Origin: Sympetrum striolatum
Lineage: Eukaryota; Arthropoda; Insecta; Odonata; Libellulidae
Direction of reading: 5' to 3'
Length of the DNA: 64,000 nucleotides
Assembly: GCA_947579665.1 (NCBI GenBank)
Contig: OX388346.1
Span: 91,886,615 to 91,950,614 of the forward strand
The notes beneath the pieces were generated by a model that was not told the DNA's origin, searched no databases, and saw nothing but the letters and a program-made list of their open reading frames with translations. A program made the translations under genes and the position numbers. Positions 47,263-59,800 of the stretch are shown here, piece by piece; position 1 is the stretch's first letter, and every line of letters begins with the position of its first letter.

Positions 47263-50200
47263 GTGAACAGCCATTTCCATTGAATGAGTCACTTAGTTCT
47301 TAGTTGAGGAACGCACAGCGGCCACCAACGGTATAGCACAACGGGAATTGAAAGTATCAGGACACTAATTGATGGATCCTCAAAAATAATATGGCAGCTT
47401 TCGATCATGAATTATATAGAAGAAAATGGCTGCTATTGGTGCACTGAGAATTGTCAAAAACAAACAATCATTATCATACATTTGTCTATTTTAAATGTAC
47501 GTAACACTAATGTTTTATTTATAGGCGAAAGTTGAGCTTCGTGTTTAAGGGACAGAAGATAACTTAGGCATACACTTTGAGTTGGATTCTGAGAGACTGA
47601 TTCGCTCTCGTCTTATGGTTCGGGGAATCTTACTAACGATCATAATGGCGAAGGGATAAGTTTTAAAATAACAATCATTAATGGTGTACCGACATTTTGA
47701 GAAACCTTAAAGACATTCAGTTTATTATTCTGGTAACGGTTTCAAAATGAGAATCGTCCAAGCAAAATAAAAGCAGACCGACTTATTTAATTCAAGTAAA
47801 CACGCCAAATTCTTATTATTTCTTATTGATAATAACCGTCATATTCTTCTGATACGGAATTGTTTTTCTTGCATCTCTAGATCACTTGGCACCGCATTGG
47901 AGAAATGCATACTAACTGACTAACTACTAACTAACTGACTAGCTGCATAGAAATGATTCATAGGACAAGAATAGTGCCGTATTCCTAGACTTTGAATGAA
48001 TATCCATTTATGATTCTATTTGTGGATTTGTAGGTTTTGAAATTGATAGCGAAAGTTCGCGTTGCTCTGTGACCTCCGCAGACATTCCTGTGACGGGTAA
48101 GAAGGCGTGGCTGCTTCGAAGCTGTAAAGGTCATATAGATGTAATATTTTCAAGTATATGATCTGCATTGTGTATTATGCCGTCATTCTTTCGTAATATC
48201 GTATGTCCTTCGCGTTAAAATGGTCAGAAGTGAGAATCTAAAGACCTATTTTTTCATTCTTTCATGCTGAAGATATGGTTATTTGATTACTCCGATAAAT
48301 AATGATTATAAGGATTTTTTTCATTGGGTAAAATTTAAAAATTTACAGAAGGACATTTTTATCTAATATAACTTAATTCATCTTATAGGAATTAAGTACC
48401 CGTACTTCAGGGATTATCTATTTACATGACAATAATTAAAATTTATTATTTATGAAATTTCTCGTGGTTCTTGGTAATATTTTTCCAGGGGTGCCTCAAG
48501 AATTTTTGCATGAAGGGCTTCATTTAAGATTTTGTTACTGATAATCTAAAATTGTTACGTATTCCGTGGGCTCGCAGATAAGTGAGAATCTTTTTAAAGA
48601 AAAACAACGACCTTTATTTCCAAAACTCAATTGATTTCAGCCACATATCAAAAACAACGCGTATACATCGATCCCACTTTGCGTTCTCCTTCCTTTTTCA
48701 ACAATCCACCCCCGTCGCGAACACAAACTCCGTTGCGTCAACAAGTCCCCCACTTTCCACCTTCGTAACACTGCTAATGTCTTGATCTTATTTCAATTCA
48801 AATTGTGTTGTAAAATTAATTTTTGATTTATGAAATTGTAGAGCTTGATTGGTTGTTTGTTAAGTTTGCAAACATTTTTGAAAACCTTCGAGAATGTAAT
48901 GCATGAGGAAGAATGGCATCAAAGAAGGGAAAATCGCATCAGACATACCCTTCAGTTTTATATACACTTAAATTTAACATAAATGTATTTTCTCCCCTTT
49001 CTTCGATTTCGATTCTTTCTTCTTCTTTCAAAAGTGAATCATACATCATCTGAGAAAATTTCATATAAACTAAGACAGCTAATTCCGGCGAGAATTTGGT
49101 TTTTAAGAGAAACTGAAAGTAAATTGAGGACCGAATGGAGCAAACTAAAGCATTTATGAATGAAATGAATTAACTTTGACCCGGATCACGATATATTTCG
49201 AAACCTTGGTTTCGAAGACATAACGAATTTCTATTCGGATTGATATGGACTGATCCCTCAACATTTTTATGCCGAAAATGTCCATTATATTTGAAGACAT
49301 CATAAAAATAATTTCTTGGCGTTAAAGACTATTTCGTAAATTTGACAATAATTCAAGAGGAAGAGTAACGGTTTCTGTGCAATGCAATTTGTTGATGCAA
49401 CGCCTGTATTCTTCGGGAGACAGTTCGTGGTATCGGGAAGGCCCTTTATTCGTTGTTCCTGCAGCCTCCGATTGGCAAGGAAGCAACGACTGCATATTGT
49501 AGATGAAAGAATGCTCGCTTCATAAAGGTGCAATTCTTGTGCGGACGTTGCTTCATTCCTTCCTCAGTGACCTCAATATTCGCTCTTGCTATTTTCGTAG
49601 CAGCGGAGGCAGCAACGGGAGAGTGCGATCATTCGAAATAATTGATGGACCGAAACCATTTATATTCCTCTCTCATAGACCAGTGTCGATCTTACATATA
49701 CACCGGAATTATAGCAGTTGCAGTTTTTGTCGAGAAACCAGTGGGAATTTTTATCTCGATAAACTGCTTAAAATATTGTAGCGATTCCCAGAGTATCATA
49801 GAAATGTATTGAAACTGTAGATGCAAATAAAGTGATGGGAAAATATACTCCAAAAAGCAAGAGGAAACAGGTTAACCGAACAGGTTAACAGGTTAGCACG
49901 AAGTGCATCTTTAGTCCGTTACGTCTCTCGTTACTTTCTATGAATATTAATTGGTTGAACGTGAAACGGTTTATATGGAAAAATATCCTTTTCGTAAGAA
50001 GTTATCGGAAATAATGAAGAGACATCTATGAAATAAAACAAAATTCAGTCAACACATTTATGTGTATGTAATTTATCAAATTCTCTGTTTTAATTAGATC
50101 TAAAGATTGTCTAAACTGCTGAGTTTACGAAATTTGTAGTTCGCCGGTTAAAAAAGGTTCATGTTGTAAATGTTAATTTATGATGATTTTCAATATAATA

Positions 50201-51053
50201 TGTGATAAATACTTGCCTGAAGGAGCGAAAGTGAAAACAAACTTTTACCTCAAAAAGGCATGTTGAGCAAGGAACTGATTGTAGTACGAAATTCAGTCAA
50301 CGTGAAAAGTCTGCGTTGGTTTCCTATTAATTTTTCCCATTTTCACTGAATATAGATGTGGAAGAAAGCAATCTCATGATCTTTCACATTATGTAATATA
50401 CTCTAGGATTTCAAGCGATTTTCATTTGATATTCTTCAAAAAACGATGTCTGCTCGTCTGCAGTAATGCTCGAACATTGAAGAATTTTGACGGCCGAAAT
50501 TTGAATTATGTTACTTTAAAAAATAAGTTATCATTATACATGTATTCTTTTAAAATATAACAAACTGCTATTCATAAAAAATAACTGTGCACGAGTTTTC
50601 TGAAATCCATCACACGCCCCTGCCGAACCCTATATACCGAAAATAACGGAAAAATTCTCTGAAGAAAAGTATGCCGCAGTTGGAGTTTACGCCGTATTCA
50701 GAATTGCTCCGTGAGTTCGTCGTCAGTTCACCATAAACAAACTCTCGGCATTAGAAGGAAACCTGAATTTCCACCCCAAAAAGGGGTCCCTCAAGGATGG
50801 CGTTCTGCTTGTCACGCTACTGATTCTCAGCATCTTCATTGTTTGGAAAATTAACGTCGCAGATCTCAGTGTTATCAATTTAATTAGTTGGTGATTTCGA
50901 TCCTCAGAAATTCAATTTGACTCAACGAAATTTGTGAGGAGTGATGTTGTTTATATATATATTTATTCTCATTTTAGCAAGTAGCTAATTCAAAGAGACA
51001 TATATATTTCTTAATAGAACATTTAAAATACTATATAATCTCAAACAATCAGC

Positions 51054-51755
51054 TCATCCACACCTGCTGTCCATCAAATACCTTTTCACTTTATCAATAA
51101 ACTTATACACATCGGGAGCCTCCCTTATACATTTTGGCAAAGCATTGTACAACCCTACTCCTTTTACAATACACTTCTTCTTTTTGTGTGTACTCCTGAT
51201 GTGCAAGTTGTCCTTTGTGCGAGTATCACGGCAGTGAACATCACGACAAGATAGCTTCCAAAATATTTGGGCAAATCGGTTTTTAAGAAAGTACAACTAA
51301 GTAACTCTAAAACTGTTAACATATTTTTGACAGTAGTATTTCTATCACAGTTCAAAACAGCTCTCATTGCCCTGCCTTACTTAGCTAAAAATAATACTAT
51401 TGAACAATATACTACATGTGGACGAATAAACAATTATAAAAAATTATAAACAATTATTTTTGAGTCTTTAGATGAACAGTTTCTTAATCTAAATAACACT
51501 CCAACCTTTTTTGCATTTTTTGTGACATATTCACAGTGTTCTTTAAATTTTAAATGTTTCTCTATTATCACACCAAGATACTTAATACTACTCACAATTT
51601 GCACATTTTCACCTTCGAATTTGCATGTCACAATTAACATCAACGCAACTCCCCAACGCGAGAGCAGTCTTGTAGTGGAACCCTTTTTCACGCCCAAAAT
51701 GTTTTTGTCCTCCTCTTTCGACCACCGTCACGCAACGGCTATTTTCAAAATGTAA
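51054..51755 (-). pseudogene. LINE reverse-transcriptase pseudogene, 3' part
   Basis: The - strand encodes, in three frames, FEGENVQIVSSIKYLGVII, KFKEHCEYVTKNAKK and LFRLRN (after the catalytic domain), then RAMRAVLNCDRNTTVKNML, then GLYNALPKCIREAPDVYKF and VKRYLMDS at the C-terminus. This is the thumb and C-terminal tail of a non-LTR retrotransposon ORF2. Frameshifts lie near 51430 and 51300, and a deletion joins LELLS to a later segment. It lies antisense in the knockout/Storkhead intron. Jockey-type by style; the clade is uncertain and it differs from the family at 26-28 kb. Confidence 0.85.
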
Positions 51756-53821
51756 ACTCACACATTAGTCCGAGTCTAGGATTACATTGATGTAATGATA
51801 TCTGTTCTCCGTCCTTGGCCACGCGTGGTTGGTCCCGCAATGACACTTCTTAAAGATCGGATTTTTTGTTCGCTACATTTAAAGCGTCGTGTGTCTGCTT
51901 CTGTTACGTAAGAAGATTTCATCACTAACCTGTGCATTGAAACATGTTGCGAATTCAATATTATATTGAAACTACCGAAGTGATGCTCTGTTTAACTCTT
52001 CTTGATTTGTTAATCAGAAGTATCACTTCTTCATGTCCCCATTCATCTATAACGTGGATTACAAATTATTTGAATTGCGAGATATTGGAAGTGAATGTTT
52101 CAAAATGTATTTTTTATCGAGTATAATGTTAACTAAATCATTATGTAACATATTATTTTATTACTCTAAGAAGATGTTTTATGGCCTCAAACACTTGATG
52201 ACCGTGGACTGCGCCATCGAAGCCTTGGCGACGAAAATGTCTCCTGAATCATTCTGTCCGATCATAATCATGATTACTCGTGTATCCTCACTATGTGCCA
52301 TGTTAATATTCAAAAGTGAATATACTTGTTTGAATACACTATGGAAATTTCCATCGATTTAGTTTCGACATTATATTCAACGAAAATCATTAACTTTTTA
52401 TAAATAAATGTACCGCTTTAGATCTTTAAAAGGCGTAATATGGAATAATTACGGGATTAAAATATGTAGAAGTGTTATTTCTAAAACATTTAACTTGACT
52501 TCTGAAAATTTGGATACCCTATTTCGCAAGGAATCAGCAGGTGTGAAATTCAATTGAAAAATGGGTGATGTATCATTCCTTTGGATTTTCTTCATTCAAA
52601 CGGTATTTTTCAATGTATGAAGGGTTGACGAAATATTGGGTGAGGTATTTATAAATGTTTACGTAGAAACAAAGTCTTAAAATCTATAATAATATTTACC
52701 ATTTCTATAAATTTCTTTTAGATTAAAAAAAAACGAATTTCTTGTTAAACTAAAATCGAACCTTGTTGAATTTCGTTATGTCGAGAAGCATTTAAATTAT
52801 TTTAACCAGGGAATTTATTAACTAAACTAATTAATTAACAAGGGAAACGGATTCAAACGAAACTTTCTGGGAACATTCTCTGATTAGAAATAATGGACAT
52901 GTGTCCGACCGTTCAACTCAATGTTTATGAAAAATTAGCAACGGAGAATCTGAGTTAGGCAACACATACATTACCATGCAGATCTCGAGATTTTCCACTT
53001 CGAAAAATATGTTCTTCCATTTTTTCGCTGATAAATTACCTTTTTCGATTAAATTTTACTTTCATTACCTTCCTAGCATTTTACCTTTCAGTTAGCATTT
53101 ATTTTAATACAAACAACGACGTACAGTGGGCTAGAATCAAAAAAGGTGGATGAAAATAGAAAAGTAGTTATTTTGAGTGCGGGCTTTAAGGAAGATTTTA
53201 GTATTTACCCATTTGAAAAAAATATATTTTTATAAAGTAAGAATCTCGAGATGAAAATTATACACAGAACCGAGAACTTCAGAAATACGTGCGATATCCA
53301 CGAACAAACTTACAGTTGGTATTTTAGAGACCGGAAAGAATGATTGTAAAGGATAAATGCAGTGTGGGGTTCGTGTGAATCGTGACTGTTGCGCTTACTT
53401 TTGCGGTTATTCCATCTTTCGAAATCACCGCTCGTAATTGTGTTATTCGTCATTTTGAGCACGTCTGCAGACCATGCGTCTCTTATTTCCGTGTTTCATG
53501 CGACGGGTTTCCTCTTTCATCTGAGAATACATCAAGGATGCTAATGTTTAACTCAATGTAAATTATCAGAGATTTGTACTGGTGCTTCATGATGCACTCG
53601 TATCTAGGTTACTGATAGTTTAATGAAAATAAAACAGGAAAAGAAAACTCATTGGGAAAATGCTATGAAGGGAAAGGAGAATGAGAAATGCCAACGGAAA
53701 GAATTTCTATAATTTTATGTTGCTGTTTAATTAAGTATTTTTTATTACTCTAATTATTTATTAAAAGTTTTAAATATTTTATGTAGTTTATTCGTTAGTT
53801 GTAAATAATTTAATGGTAATC

Positions 53822-53978
53822 ATCATCGCAAGTACTCTTCCCATGGTCCTTTAATTATGTTCTCCTCCATCCTCGCCTGTCTTGAGTCGATATCTCCTGT
53901 ATCCATGTTTTCCTTTTTAACGCATATCCTAGCCAATTCCTTTTTCTCTTCCTGATTATGTCCGTGATTGACCTTTTT
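53822..53978 (-). pseudogene. RTE-like LINE fragment, downstream half
   Basis: The - strand encodes KRSITDIIRKRKRNWLGYALKRK, a hallmark of the ORF2 C-terminus of RTE-like LINEs. It continues the fragment at 54627-54900; the two halves are split by terminal-hairpin element A. The 117-codon open frame covering this region on the - strand is a hybrid of LINE and inserted sequence in the wrong phase. Confidence 0.7.
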
Positions 53979-54644
53979 ACTTTCTCCATATACGTAGTAT
54001 AGAGGAAGTATTGTTTTCATGAATAAAACTGACTTCGAGATGTCAACGGGAATACATGTTTTGGGGTCCCTAGAACACGTTTTGACCATTTTCTGAATGA
54101 TGTCTGTGTGTGTGATTGTGGGCGCTCTAACGTAAAAGCTATTAGTCTTATCAATACAAAACTTTTTATATAGCATTGTGGTGGGTACTATCAGAGTTGA
54201 TTAGTATTGGGAGTAAATCGGTAAACCGGAAGTCGAGCTTTTTGCTTCGACGCAAATTTCCGTTTTTGCAAAATATCTCCATTAATCTGATATTTAGGTA
54301 TATACTATTATCTATAAAAGTTTTAGAAAATGTAATTTACTATAACTTTTGTATTAAATACATTTTTGTACAATTGATTGTTTAGGAGTTATTCATGAAA
54401 TACTGATAAACCGGAAGATTCTGATTATGTACTTTGTGGGCGCTGTGGGCGAAAGGCCAATTTCATCCTTTTTCATCGAACTTGTTCCGAAAAACATTAT
54501 TTATGATAATTGTGACGTAAGAGATAATATGATATAAATTAATCTCTTATCTTCCAAGTTTAGATGAATATAGAGTTCGAAAATACTGTCGTAGATAAAT
54601 ATTTACATCTTATATATGGAGAAAGTCATTTGCTGGCCACATCA
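53979..54644 (+). mobile_element. terminal-hairpin element, copy A
   Basis: It starts ACTTTCTCCATATACGTAGT and has internal words GGGCGCTCTA, AACCGGAAGT, AATATCTCC and GAGTTATTC. It ends GGAGAAAGTCAT...GGCCACATCAGAT. All three copies lie in the same orientation. This one interrupts an RTE-like LINE reading frame; the joined flanks restore it, with a short A-run (T-run on +) repeated at the ends. Confidence 0.8.
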
Positions 54645-54900
54645 GATATTTTCATTCGCCCTCTTTAAAACCTCTTCATTTCTTACTTTGTCCATTTTAT
54701 TCCCACCATCTTCCTCCACATCCACATTTCACGTGCTTTTAAACGCGTTTCAACTGTTTTTCTCAGTCCAAGTTTCACAACTATAAAGTAAAACACTCCA
54801 AACATACCATTTGTCTCTTTCTTAATTCTACATGGCTCTTGTAATATTTTCCTCATGAATGATTCCTCTGCTATGACTCTTCTTAATCAAGAATTATTAT
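54645..54900 (-). pseudogene. RTE-like LINE fragment, upstream half
   Basis: The - strand, read with frame changes, encodes a V-C-L-E-C-F-T-L segment (family: V-W-S-V-L-L-Y), then ETWTLRKT-like, REMWMWRKMVGIKWT, then KVRNEEVLKRANEN. These are conserved blocks of the RTE/LINE ORF2 C-terminal region. Several frameshifts and stops are present. The coding sense resumes at 53978 beyond element A. Confidence 0.75.
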
Positions 54901-54971
54901 ATAGTCGCGGAATTAGGAATTAGCGTCAGAGATGGAAAAATTAGTAAAATCATTCCCTTCATCGTATTATT

Positions 54972-55635
54972 ACTTTTTCCCTATACGTAGTTTACAGAAA
55001 GTATTGTATTCGCAAAAAAAATCGACCTCCAGATTTCGACGGAAATAGATGTTTTGGGACCCATAGAGCTCCTTTTCGCTATTTTCCCGAACATGTCTGT
55101 CTGTGTGTCTGTTTGTCTGTGTGTCTGTCTGTGGTCAAAAGGTTTGTGGGCGCTCTATCTTAAAAAGTAATTTTCCGATCATTTCCGAACTTCATATTTA
55201 GTATTTTTCTATCGCTATATATCGCTAAACCGGAAGTTGCGGTTTATCTGGAACAAAAGTTTGTTTCTTTAATATCTCCGTCAGAATGCAATGTCGGTAT
55301 ATACAATTAAAAACAAAAGTTATAGATAATGTACTTTGCTACAACTTCTGAATAAAACATTTTTTCGTAACACTGATTGTTTAGGAGTTATTCTTCAATA
55401 ATGGTTAACCGGAAGTTGTTGTTTACCCATAAATGGAAGTTTTTCATTCATATCTCTGTCAGAATGCAATTTAGGTATACACAATTATGTACCAAAGTTA
55501 TAGATAATGTTTTTTACTACAAATGTTGTATGAAACATTTTCCTGTAACACTCATTGTTTTGGAGTTATTTATATATTACCGGCATAGGCTTCTGTTTTC
55601 AATAAATAAGGAGAAAGTCATGAGTTGGCCACATC
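54972..55635 (+). mobile_element. terminal-hairpin element, copy B
   Basis: It starts ACTTTTTCCCTATACGTAGT and ends GGAGAAAGTCATGAGTTGG then CCACATCAGAT. It contains a GTCT/GTGT microsatellite (about 55087-55130) and two internal repeats of an AACCGGAAGTTG ... CTCCGTCAGAATGCAATG-like module about 150 bp long. The core (to GAGAAAGT) is 646 bp, nearly the same as copy A. Confidence 0.8.
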
Positions 55636-55728
55636 AGATTATTTCCCTCCATGAAACTACCACAACTGCGAGAACCGATAAGAAGACATGCGAAACTGGA
55701 CAATCACATAATAAAAGGAAGTATTTTT

Positions 55729-56233
55729 ACTTTCTCCCTATACGCAGTATAGAGAAAGTATTGTATTTGCAAAGAAATTTGACCTCCAGATTTAAACTGA
55801 AATAGATGTTTTGGGGCCCATAGAGTTCGTTTTCGCTATTTTCCTGAACATGTCTGTCTGTGTGTGTGCGTGTCTCTCTGAGGTAGTAAAAACATTTGTG
55901 GGCGCTCTATCTTAAAAAGTGGGTATCTGATCATTTCCAAAATTCATATTTAGTATTTTCCTAACAATTCCAAGAGTTGATTAGTTTTTTATGAATACCG
56001 CTTAACCGGAAGTTGCGATTTATCCGGAACAAAATTTTGTTTCTTAAATATCTCTGTCAGAATGCAATTTCGGTATATAAAATTATATAAAAAAGTTATA
56101 GATAATGTACATTACTACAACTATTGTGTGAAACATTTTTCTGTAACACTCATTGTTTTGGAGTTATTTATATAAAACCGGCATATGATTCTGTTTTCAA
56201 TAAATATGGAGAAAGTCATGTGTTGGCCACATC
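55729..56233 (+). mobile_element. terminal-hairpin element, copy C
   Basis: It starts ACTTTCTCCCTATACGCAGT, so that the first ~30 bp fold into a hairpin (ACTTTCTC.CTATAC-GCAG-TATAGAGAAAGT). It carries the GTCTGTCTGTGTG microsatellite, GGGCGCTCTATC, one AACCGGAAGTTG module and the end GAGAAAGTCATG...CCACATCAGAT. It is ~150 bp shorter than A and B because it has a single internal module. Target flanks are T-rich. Terminal hairpin, internal microsatellite and lack of TIRs in the usual sense suggest a Helitron2/Helentron-type non-autonomous element (inference). Confidence 0.78.
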
Positions 56234-59020
56234 AGATTTTTTCTGTTGCGTCACACATTAACAATTTTGATTAACTTTGCCTAGGGTTTAAAATTAAAAG
56301 GTATCCAAATACTTTACTCCAAAAACGAGAAATCTAAAGAAGGAGCGAAACCGCTGGAGATACACGGGTTGCCTCGAGTTTGTTAGGGTCGAGCAGCTGA
56401 AAAGAGATTAATGGACAGATGCAGTGAGGATCGAAAAAGCAAAAGGAGATATGACCGCGTCCACATCTTTTTGGAAGAGGGATTTGGCTAAGTATGTATA
56501 CTATGCAATAGTCACGTATATTTAGCACAGATTACTAGTCTCTCGGTGCCTTCCAGAATATTCTGATGGATTGAGTGAAGAAAGAGAAAAACAAAGTGCT
56601 AACCAGCCTCTAGTAAAGCACGGGCCATAAAACTACCGCTGTATAAAGCCATAAACAAAGTCGTAGTGACCCAGATCAGAGACATGAAATTTAGGCGGCA
56701 TTTTTTGGCCAAGACAAAGTGAAACTTGGCGAAGGAGAGCGTTTGTGGGTGGTCACCTTTCTCTTCATCTTAAACAATTGGTCACATTGGAAAAATTACG
56801 TTAAAAGTCTACGGCATTTTCCAATAACATACGAAGTATCATCTGTGGGGGTTCCAGCGAATTGTAAGGCGTTTCCACTAATCCATTTTCAACGGCTTCT
56901 TTTCTCTTTATTCTCCGGAGGAAAGGAAGATCGGCTGCGCTGGAGAGAGATTGTCTTTATGATGGGCATTGTTTTCTTCGTCTGAAGGCGGAACGCTCTG
57001 TAATTTCACCGAAAATACCGTAATTCACGGAGTCCGAAGATAGAATTTCGTACATTCTTTACCATTTCACAGTAGCAAAGGCTACCCTTCATAAAAGAAG
57101 ACGATGCCTCTGTTGGTTCCTCAGAAGGTTCATTGCTGATTGACACACTCACATTCTCACATTCCATTGCGCTCCGCCATTACTGCTATGTTTATGGATT
57201 GCTACAACTATAGCGAAAATTATGAAAATCTTATATTTAGGAATAAACGAAAGTGAAAAAGTCTACATTGGCAAGGACTCGAGTGTAGATTAATTCTCTT
57301 CCTTATTCATTTTCGATTTTCAGCCGCCCTCATTATTCCTAAGTAAACAGCTTCACTGTATTCCTTTTCGCTTACATTTTGGTGTATTTTGATGGTTCCA
57401 ATTTTTAGCTGAAACCATATATGATAAACTTAGGTTATTTTCTTAATCGAATTCTTTGTCTTTGTGCTGAATGGCCCAGCATATTTTAACAGTCTTGCCC
57501 TTTAGACTTCGGGGAATAAATATTCTAACATTACACACAATTCCCACATTACTTATTTCGAAGGGGCATTTATTCCATAAAGTTTGGCCTTGGATCGCAA
57601 ATATTTATCCAAATAAATTGAATCACTTCGGTCTTCTCTTGGTGGAACTTCATCTTAACACATAAGATAAAATAATCTTTCCCGTATGTATTTATCCGAA
57701 TGTTTCACAGGTTGATATGAAAACTGATCCCTTTCGGCATCAGTTTGGTGACTTAATCATATATGTTATCATTATATTTATACGCTCATGTAAATTTCAT
57801 ATAAACTCCTATAACAGAGTAAAAGAAACTATTGGATATTAGGAGCTCAGCAGAACGGGACAGGAGCAGGTGCTCGACGTTGGCCTCCTATTTGAGGTCT
57901 CACCTGGTACTTTCTCGATTATGTCTTTCATCTAAAAAAGGAAATTCTGCTCCACTATTCTATAAAATAATCTAGAATGGAAACCGCACTTCGAACTGCA
58001 GTGGGATGTCATAGTGATTAAATTCCTTTAAAACCTCAACGTTTTGTTTTTGATATTTTTTGTAAATATCATGGAGTTACGTGTAGCCTAAAGATTCCTC
58101 TTCTGTATTTTTAATTATTTATCGTTTCGAATTATAGGTTTTATAAAATCTGTTTGGTAATTGATGACTCTGCAGGAATCAGTCGATGAATGGTTCGTTA
58201 CTCTCAAGTATTTACGTCCATGCCTTTCTTCTTTGGAATGATTTACTTTTTAATGTCTATCCTTTAAAGCTATTCACGTTTCTAGTGTCGTCCTGTTGTA
58301 TGATTGATTCATCAACTGAAATAGTCTTTCTGATCAGATATAACGTAAGAACTAGTGAATGAACCGACTTAAAGATCGCGCATTTATTAATCAAACTTAT
58401 GTGTTATTTAGATTCTATTACAATATGAGAGAATTCTATAGCAGTACGAGACGTAAGAATGTTAGAAAACAATATCTCATAAAAATATATAAATGCGGTT
58501 ATTCATTTTCATGATTAAAATTTTTATGTTATAAAGTTTAATATTGGCCTTGTAGTTGTACTTGCCATCATTTACGTCAATTATCGATCTAATTCTATGA
58601 TTTGCTTTACTTTTGAAGCATTGTTCTTTCAAGTTGTAGGGTTAAATATTAAATTCATACAAAATACTTGAAAAATATGTTACTTTTATTATTTATAATT
58701 CAAATGCACGTTATTTTAAGTCAATACAAAATTTCATCATCATAAGTATTTTGATGAAATGTTCTATATTTCCTCTTAGCCTTCTTTAAGTAGGATTCTC
58801 CACCTTGAATGTTATCCTAAAATCCGTATTTAGATGCATCATTCAATGATATTGACTCCTATGAACTCCTCTCGATTATACCTTTTACTTTGAGAAGCAG
58901 ATGGAGGTATTCCCATGTATATACATTCAACCCGTTGGAGGGCAGCGACCATTGACTTCCAGCGACATATACACGGTATGCCGATTACTCAAACTCGGAC
59001 TTCTATTTGCTTTCTTATAG

Positions 59021-59225
59021 AGCTTCTTGGAAGCCAACCTCAAGTGCTTTTGGAACCCTGCTCTGAGGGAAGCCGTCCGTGGTCTGGAGTTCCGCGGCTA
59101 CGTCCATCCGGGTGTGCTGTTGGTCGCCTCGCCGTCGGCGGGTGACGCCTGCCTAGACCGCATCCGAAATGCGTGGGCCAGAAATGTCCTCAAACCACCA
59201 GCAGACCACTCCATCGCCGCCATCG
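59021..59225 (+). CDS. ko: Storkhead-box / knockout homologue, second coding exon
   Basis: The exon starts after acceptor TTATAG and ends at donor G|GTGAGT, 205 nt: 68 codons plus one base (phase 1 out). It encodes SFLEANLKCFWNPALREAV, FRGYVHPGVLLVASPS and RNAWARNVLKPPADHSIAAIG. Human STOX1 has F-R-R-A-N-x-x-C-F-W-N, F-x-G-W-L-x-x-G-V-L-L-V and L-R-D-A-W-x-x-R-x-L-R-P-P, then A-V-G-D at the same spacing, so identification is firm. The Storkhead winged-helix proper begins after this segment and is not in the window. GC content is high against its flanks. Protein role: transcription regulator; in Drosophila, knockout acts in motor-axon and muscle development (known of the family, not visible here). 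Confidence 0.9.
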
Positions 59226-59388
59226 GTGAGTACCGCCACGAAGAATGGAGTATTCCCGGGGATATTAGCTTATGGAAATATTCACTGTTAAATCTACTGT
59301 TTGATATGTTACAGATTACCCTTATTATCCTATATTTGCCCATTTTCTTTCTTTTTTATTCATTGTTTGGTTATGTACATTGGCGATT

Positions 59389-59800
59389 TAATAATAAAGG
59401 ACTTTATTCAGGGCGAGATTGAGACTATCAAGTCTCTTCTTACTCCTAACCCTTTGTCATGTGGATTAAAAAACCTAAGCTAGGAGCGTAGGAACAAATT
59501 CCACTGCAGGAAAACACCCTCAAAAGAAGGGGGTGTTAAAAACCTGCGAAACCTACATATAGAAAACTAAATTTAAATATGGTAGTAGATAAAAGACTAT
59601 ATAAGACAAAATAAGAAAGTCATCAGAATGTACAAAAAAAAGCAAATTAGAACATATTAACAAAAAATTCTGACACAAAAGTATAACTAATTTAGAATTG
59701 AGTTATAGAGTTCTAACATGCTTAAACTAATTTTGTCAATTACATGTTAAATTATATAAACATAGTAGACATACTGAGCTATTTGAGGTAATACAATGGC
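59389..59800 (-). mobile_element. (TAA)n-tailed retroelement family, copy 3
   Basis: The tail on the + strand reads TTTAATAATAAAGGACTTTA then GGGCGAGATT, hairpin GAGACT-ATC-AAGTCTC, and the block CTGCAGGAAAACACCCTC at about 59503. It is ~70 bp shorter than copies 2 and 4 between hairpin and block. The AT-rich remainder has no coding trace. Confidence 0.75.

Larger units (their letters stand above)
47263..59020 (+). other. ko: 11.76-kb phase-0 intron of the knockout/Storkhead gene
   Basis: The donor GTGAAC and the acceptor TTTGCTTTCTTATAG bound it, and joining the exons keeps the frame (LLFQ then SFLEAN). It hosts the LINE pseudogenes and the three terminal-hairpin elements listed separately. 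The remaining sequence (47300-51050, 51760-53820, 56250-59020) is AT-rich, with no further exon or RNA gene recognised. Confidence 0.75.

Noticed and set aside
53823..54176. 117-codon open frame, - strand
   Set aside because: It joins element A sequence to LINE sequence in the wrong phase; the LINE protein motif is read in another frame.
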